A stretch of DNA of 64,000 nt from Haemonchus contortus (taxonomy: Eukaryota; Nematoda; Chromadorea; Rhabditida; Trichostrongylidae): assembly GCA_000469685.2 (NCBI GenBank), contig LS997566.1:40898420-40962419 (forward strand), written 5' to 3'. Each line of letters starts with the position of its first letter. The first letter of the stretch is position 1. The position numbers and the translations under genes were made by a program. Of this stretch, positions 58,189 to 64,000 are shown one piece after another. Under the pieces are notes generated by a model. The model saw only the letters and a program-made list of their open reading frames with translations, did not search any database and had not been told where the DNA came from.

Positions 58189-59986
58189 CGCACGTATTCC
58201 TGAAGAGAGTACAACTCGTGGAATGCTATTGCAAATAATCGAGATCAACAACCAGAGCGTGATTCCCAGGTTCACTCGCACCTGCCATCTAACTGGAGAC
58301 CCATCAATCGATTCAATAATCATTCGAACTAGTTCCCTATATTCACTGGACAACTCTGAGTCGCGACAGGGACGAATGGAGACTTTACTTGCGCCCGCTC
58401 GAGGGAATCGACCATCAACGGGATGACAGGTGACACAGGTGATTTCCCTGCATCGAAGCCTGCAGCCCTAAGTAGCCGTCAGAACTGCCTCACCCACGGC
58501 CATCTATACCGAAAGCACCCAGTTTTCCCAGGTCGATTTTCAGTTACACTCAGAGGCAAACAGGCAGCCAGGCATAGTTTCTCATATCTATGATGCTAAT
58601 TATTTCTTTTTATCAGACTTACGATGCGAACTGGCGTCAGTACTTCAGCGTGACAGCGCTGTCTATAAAAGCCAGACCTATAGGATATTGTCTCATACCC
58701 TGTCGGTTATTTTCTGATAATTCAGAACAGAGACTATGAGATTCCATTTTAAAGGCTGATTTCAACGCTAAGATTTTCTGAAGCGTTGGATCGCTTACCA
58801 GATGTGGCCTATACAAGAATGGGGCGGTTGAAAAACTAGCTCCTACCATGATCTTAAAAATTCAATGGAAAATAGATCGTCTTTAGCTCAATCGTGTTAG
58901 GTGGCATAAGATCCACATAGCCAAACTCTTGGGAAAGGCCACGCCCCAAATGCCATTGCAAATGTTGGAGAGGAGTGAAAATGTGGCGCATTCTCGAGTA
59001 ACTGTTCACAGTAGGCAAATCGACCAACCTCCATCTTTTACCTCGGGTAGATAGAAACAGGTCCCATGGATTTTATGTGCCCTCATACCATAAATTGAGG
59101 TCTCCAACCTGAATCTAGGCCAGCTAACCCGTTTACAAATACGTTTACATTGAAATATCGTTATAAGTGTTTATTATAATGACAGAATGGATACACGTGT
59201 TGGTGGTACCAGTAGATAGCCACGAAATGGTAATATAATGCATAGTAACAATATAATAATTTAAATTCGTGGTATTATGACGGCATTGCTAGGCGATCCA
59301 TAGCTTGTGGTCGCTTCAGGGCGCGGATCTTTCTTGGCTGATCTGTAAACTCACAAATTAATTGTACAAGTTGGGTAAAAAGCAAAAGCCTTCTCCATAC
59401 CTTTTCCGCCATTGTTTTTCTCATCAAAAGCGAATACAGTATCGAATAAGTACAGTATGAAGATGAATATGCCCAAAATTCGTTCGAACATTATGCTTTA
59501 TGTAAGGTATTTATATAATCTGAAAAAGACTTTTATAACATAATGCTGATTACCAACAAGTAGCGTGAACAGACGAGTATACGAAAAAAGTAAGGTCTGG
59601 TCAACAAAAAAAAAGAGAACATAAACCAATGTACTAGAAGGAATTGACAGTTTGAAACGGTGGGAGGAACGAAGAGCACAAATGACTAAGGCAGTAGGGA
59701 AAGAGTGGAGCAAAAAATGGCGCACAGATAAAATCGTCGCCAATTAGACACTGCCGAACTGATCGGATTCTACCTAAACTTATCAGGTTTTCTGCCCTTC
59801 GAGGCGGTTACCATGGTCGAGAGAACAAAATCCTAAGAGAACTGATGCAATTATTTTGATCTCACGATATGAACTTAGTGGGAAGCTAGCTTGGACGATG
59901 TGGAGAATGATTATAGCCATGGCGCAATCTGAAGAAAACTCCAAAAACACTACATAAATAATAGTTGAAATCTTTCCCCAATTCAG
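58189..59986. other. No gene recognised
   Basis: Unassigned DNA, AT-rich from about 59130. The open frame 58178-58426 begins in the hairpin arm and lacks further support. Confidence 0.35.
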
Positions 59987-60037
59987 GACATGAACCATGG
60001 AGGGTCGCAAAAACTTCAGGATTCGAATGATGGTCAC
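59987..60037 (+). CDS. Micro-exon candidate (phase 0-0)
   Basis: A strong acceptor (CCCCAATTCAG) and donor (CAC|GTAAGC) enclose 17 codons reading DMNHGGSQKLQDSNDGH. A following acceptor (ATAGTTTACAG, 60148) would add ICLDGLR and a TAG stop. Length, phase and hydrophilic composition resemble the micro-exons of the 43-53 kb gene. The rest of the gene is not identified. Confidence 0.4.
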
Positions 60038-60189
60038 GTAAGCATGGCGCATTCGAAAAAGCTTATTTACTACAAATACAATACCACTAACTATCCCAAT
60101 CTAACAAATATCGCGCTCGCCTTTGACCACTCAAAAATAGTTTACAGATATGTCTTGACGGATTACGGTAGTCGAAATAAGTCACGTTC

Positions 60190-61069
60190 TTGAGTGTGCA
60201 AGACACCCGAAGACATCTACAGCAGGTGGGAAGGAACTGAACTATTCCTTTATCAACTGGCTTATCGTTCAGCTTTAAGCGGGCACCGCCATAACAACCA
60301 ATGCTGTCTTTGCGACCGTGACATCTAGGTAAACATTTGAACCCAAATACGTAATCACGATAGAATAAACAAGCCCTATGAACTGATTACTTTGCCTAGG
60401 TACTATAGTAAGCGTCTGTTTGATGCTGCTGACTGCTGATACTGGGACATGGCACCATTCTTTCTAAAAAAAGGACTTTTGAAGGTTTCTACCCTGTGAA
60501 CGGAATGGCTGGATTGACCGGTTCTGTCCCAATATCACCATGATGCAAAAATCGTGCTCTTCAGAATCGAAGACCGTATGAGAGGGCTCTCGAATAGGCT
60601 CCACCCAATAAATTACTAGCAATCAGGGAATTGGTGAAGTTGTCCCAAACCAACACCGACCGATTCAGAATCTAGAAGTTGGAGGCCTTCTTTTGGCAGA
60701 GTACGACCTCCTGGGCACGTGTGTGGAAGTGGCGTCATTTACCACGGCCCACTATATGAGTTTTTCCCTCATAGGATTGTTTTTGAGATTTTACGACGTT
60801 GCCTCCATTACAAAGCCTCAATATATCCCAGAGCCCTGCTGCAGTTCCAAGAAAAAATGCGACAGCTGGCAGCATACGAAGACATCCTCATCGAATAACC
60901 CATGGGCTGTAGACACAGCTGTCCAGGAGGGTATATTTAGCTGTTTCAACGAGTCGAGAACAATCACCTAGAGTGATGAAAGACGACATAGTGATATGAA
61001 GCTCGAGAATCAGGAACCTGGAATAATCTGATAGAAGTCATCCTTCCTAGCTGATTTTCATCGAAACGA
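60190..61069. other. No gene called
   Basis: The frame 60753-60971 (MSFSLIGLFLRFYDVASITK ... with CCSSKKKC) is ATG-started and open for 72 codons to a TAG, but it has no splice or family support. Confidence 0.3.
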
Positions 61070-61301
61070 TTGGATGATTCAGTTTTTTTGCCGCTCAGGA
61101 GATTCAAGCTTCAATATTTGGTCAGACATGTACGCGACCGCCACTTCAACTATGATTCCATCACAGGAATATGCCGACAGTATCAATCACCTCATTTCCG
61201 ATCCAGTTCTATAGATATGTTGCGAGTTAATGGAAGGATTTTCAAATACCGTACTTGTGGGGTGCCAGTACCGTATCTTCTAGCAACAACTGCATCAATT
61301 C

Positions 61302-61556
61302 ATGGAAGTAAATCGAATGAAAAAGAGAAAGGACGAAAGAAGGAAAGGGAGAGCAATCAACAAATTGAGAAAATCTATAAAATCGTTTTTTAACTCAAAT
61401 AGTTCTGCTTTGAATGGCGAGCAACCACAAAAGGAACAAAGAAGATCTACGAAGTTCGATAAGGAATTCTCCTGGGCGAAGTGCGTGGGCGGATGGCACC
61501 ATCGCACTTGCCGTTTGGTGCAGCCTTACGGCCCCACTTCCTACTACTCCAAGTAA
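61302..61556 (+). CDS. Possible small basic protein, 84 aa
   Basis: ATG-started frame with a strongly basic N-terminal half (MKKRKDERRKGRAINKLRKS) and a less simple C-terminal part (EFSWAKCVGGWHHRTCRL then VQPYGPTSYYSK-stop). Both cysteines lie in the latter. It could be a single-exon gene or a last exon. The overlapping frame 61094-61390 and a strong acceptor at 61092-61098 (TTTTTTGCCGCTCAG, then DSSFNIWSDMYATATS...) compete with it, so the reading frame is not settled. Confidence 0.33.
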   Translation: MEVNRMKKRKDERRKGRAINKLRKSIKSFFNSNSSALNGEQPQKEQRRSTKFDKEFSWAKCVGGWHHRTCRLVQPYGPTSYYSK

Positions 61557-63527
61557 CCTAGCTGCAAAGTAAATAACTGCAAAAACTCAGGTTCTAACAT
61601 AGGACCGTAACAAGGCATAAAAGAAACAAATACAAAGTTTGGCGAGAAACTGACAATTTATATAGAGGGAGGGATGTCTAGACACGAGAAAAGAGACCTG
61701 TGACATTGTAAAAGCTGTCCTAAGCATTTGGACACACTATGCTGTCACAACCGCTCCCAGACGTAGTCCTGGAAGTGTCTGGAGGGCCAACGGTGTGGGG
61801 CGTGACCTGTTCCCTGCGGGTGGTCTCATGTTCGTCACGTGACTCGCTGAGCAATGTGGGGATGTCTCAAAGGTGCTTTGCATGTGGGAACCGTCAACGA
61901 ACAGGATCAGGCGATGTGGAGGACAAGTCACGTGAGAGTGGGCCAACAATCAAAAAACCAGGACTAGGTTGAGTTATTCGAAAAATAGACAATCATCATA
62001 TAAATTCATCGCTCCACTTGAAGGACTGAATGGACTTATTAACTTTTTATTTACTTGTTTTCGCATTTAAATAGGTACCCTTCGAGCGTTAGTAAAGCAG
62101 ACACTTCTCCAATTTGCTCATTTAATTTCGATTTTTTAATGAAGTGTCCTATTTATTTTCCCACATGACATTCACGTGATCACTACGATGTCACTAAAAA
62201 GAACCAGATAAACTGGTAGTATAAATGATCACTGCAGGTTATATGCAACAAAGGAATAAACACTCAACATAAACAAAAGCATCAAGTCAAAATACATAAG
62301 CATTCAATTGAAGGATGATGAATCTTTATTTAAAAAATCGGTGGCACCTGGTTCCGGAAAACAAAAAGAACCGACCGAGCTCGTTTGGCTTTCTTGATTC
62401 TTCATCTCATTCTTTGGATTTTTCTACTTTCATTATCCTCAGTTTTTAATTTTCGCATCCTTTTTTATTATTTTTTCTCGAATTCAATAAGCGTGGGATT
62501 TTGCCTCCCCCCCCCCCTCCACCCCAGTCCCTGCCCACTGATGGTTAATGGTTACTTTATCAAAGATCCAGGTCGGAGCTCTTTTTGCTGGCTCCCGTGA
62601 AATGCACGTGATCACCGGCAAGTCACAAAAGTGGGCCAAACCAGTAAGCTAATTAATGACTACGGATATCCAGAGAGAATGGTGATCCATCTATCAGTTA
62701 CTGATGATTTAATATACTCAAATGAGCGGTTTCCGAACCGGAATGACCAGTAAGAAGCTAGAGGACAGTTACCGTACCGAATAATTCTTTTTTGAGTGGG
62801 CTATAACTCTAAGGCGGAGTGTTTGGATAAATAGGATGACCACCTATCTCTTCCAATCATTTCCGGATACAAGGAGAACACTCGAAATGAGAAAAGTCTA
62901 GAGTGAGTCACAATTTGAGAAGCCCTTACCTTACAGTACATCCCTTTTGGGCCTAATTTTTGTGTGACCTAGTATGAGTTATTGTGGAATTATGTGTTTT
63001 TTGCTTCTGACTTTGCACTTTGGTTGTGCGAATAAGTATTTGAGTAAGTAAAGAAGTAAACAAACAAACAGATAATGAACAAGTAACCCACTACCAGGAT
63101 AAAAAAGAGTAGATAAGTAAATAAATGAAGAAATATGTAGGTTTGTTGCTGTCGTCAAAAAGCTACCGAAAACGAACGGTCCACCTAAAGTTCGGGCTTT
63201 GGACGTGCCACTCCCCGTTCAATTATCGTTCGTGCCGAACGTAACGTTGTAATGCCCAAAGGTTAATGAAATTCACGTAGAGCCTTTTTATAGTGAGGGC
63301 TTCACTACCAAACAGGTGACCTAAGCATCCTAGGCTTCGTCCATCTATCACTTGCTGGGTCTTTTAGAGAACGATGACGTAAATGCGTTCGTTCTTATCT
63401 GAGTGGGGTACGGGGAATGAGAATGTCATTGAACGCATGAACTTGATAAAAACCTTGAAGCCTCTGGTTGTTTAGGGAAGTTCTTCCCGTAATCGTAGGT
63501 GGTTTCCCACATTTACTCTATTTATAG
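61557..63527. other. No gene recognised; C11 run and AT-rich DNA
   Basis: The segment 61740-61960 is GC-richer and open on both strands, probably an unnamed repeat. T-rich DNA with a run of eleven C (62507-62517) lies at 62380-62520. Purine-rich AAGTAAATAAA-type simple sequence lies at about 63040-63130. Confidence 0.35.
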
Positions 63528-63590
63528 GTAACTAGTAAGCAGGAATCAACAATCGAGTTAGGTGTTCCTGTGTCACCAAAAAGTGCACAG
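63528..63590 (+). CDS. Micro-exon candidate (phase 0-0)
   Basis: The acceptor TACTCTATTTATAG and donor CAG|GTACTT enclose 21 codons, VTSKQESTIELGVPVSPKSAQ (given here in part: VTSKQESTIEL, then PVSPKSAQ). The Ser/Lys/Glu/Thr-rich composition and phase match the micro-exon type seen at 43-49 kb. A weak point is the donor (GTACTT). The gene probably continues beyond the window. Confidence 0.38.
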
Positions 63591-64000
63591 GTACTTCTAA
63601 AAAACGACGACAAAAAAAGGATGACAACTCATTTCTGTTTATATTGGACCTTAAAAAAACTCAGAACAGGTTGGCTCGTGCTGGTGGCAAATCTTTGATG
63701 AAACAAAATCGAGCGAGCGGCGAATACAAGGGAGGATTCTGATACCTGCGCTATGAGACCTGTCGGTTGGTATAGTACCTTCGAAATGGTTTCTGGACAC
63801 GCCCTCTTTCTAAAATCTGGATATTTAGATGAGAAATCCAGATAAATTGGTAAGAAGAGGCATTGGGAAACAGCAAAATTTGATGTAATACTCAATCAAT
63901 CACGGACCATTAACTCCAACACAGACTACGGACGATGAGTTCTAACCTGGGTTCCTACCGAATGAAAATTAGGTAGAAATCATTTTTTGTGAGGGAACTG

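Noticed and set aside
1..64000. CRISPR arrays, rRNA genes, bacterial operons, spliced-leader RNA gene
   Set aside because: None seen. The sequence is eukaryotic in style, and no SL1-like sequence was found by eye.

Overview
The window reads as nuclear DNA of a nematode, most likely a clade V/strongylid (hookworm-like) worm. This is inference from style: short introns with T-rich acceptors ending TTTCAG, GTAAGT/GTGAGT donors, small secreted-peptide genes, an RTE-type LINE, Tc1/mariner relics and a dense SINE-like family. There are no long bacterial-type genes, no operon layout, no rRNA and no clear functional tRNA. Genes are split into small exons, so almost no real gene appears as one long ORF. 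The gene models were built by hand from splice signals, reading-frame phase and open frames; none was checked by search or RNA data.

Left part (1-28 kb): mostly repeats and unassigned DNA. A tRNA-derived SINE-like family (about 290 bp, A/B-box head) has about a dozen copies here. There is also a 496-bp Tc1-type MITE (8157-8652), one copy of an unnamed dispersed repeat (about 6560-7010) and an RT C-terminal relic (about 26970-27260). Between them lie a three-exon gene end (12217-12974), a three-exon small secreted-protein gene (18963-19354), a possible last exon on the minus strand (23449-23306) and isolated exon candidates.

Middle part (29-43 kb): a plus-strand locus that starts with a signal peptide (30380) and ends with a thrombospondin type-1 repeat (36207-36412). 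It is followed by exons of a single-pass membrane protein (38039-41378) whose intron carries a decayed RTE retrotransposon (about 38540-41000). Two inverted copies of another repeat (32240-32618 and 33294-33667) sit inside the first locus.

Right part (43-64 kb): a plus-strand gene of about 17 exons (43126-52919). It contains a run of tiny, mostly phase-0 exons rich in Lys/Glu/Ser/Thr, arranged as an alternating tandem of 39-45-nt and 57-nt types. A Tc1 relic lies in one intron, and a mariner-type element with perfect 26-bp inverted ends starts 50 bp after the stop codon. Next come two small secreted-peptide genes: a His/Tyr/Asp-rich 76-aa peptide on the minus strand with a TATA box, and a Cys/Arg-rich 97-aa peptide on the plus strand. 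They are followed by a strong 19-bp hairpin and further exon candidates up to the window end, including two more phase-0 K/S/T-type micro-exons (59987-60037, 63528-63590).
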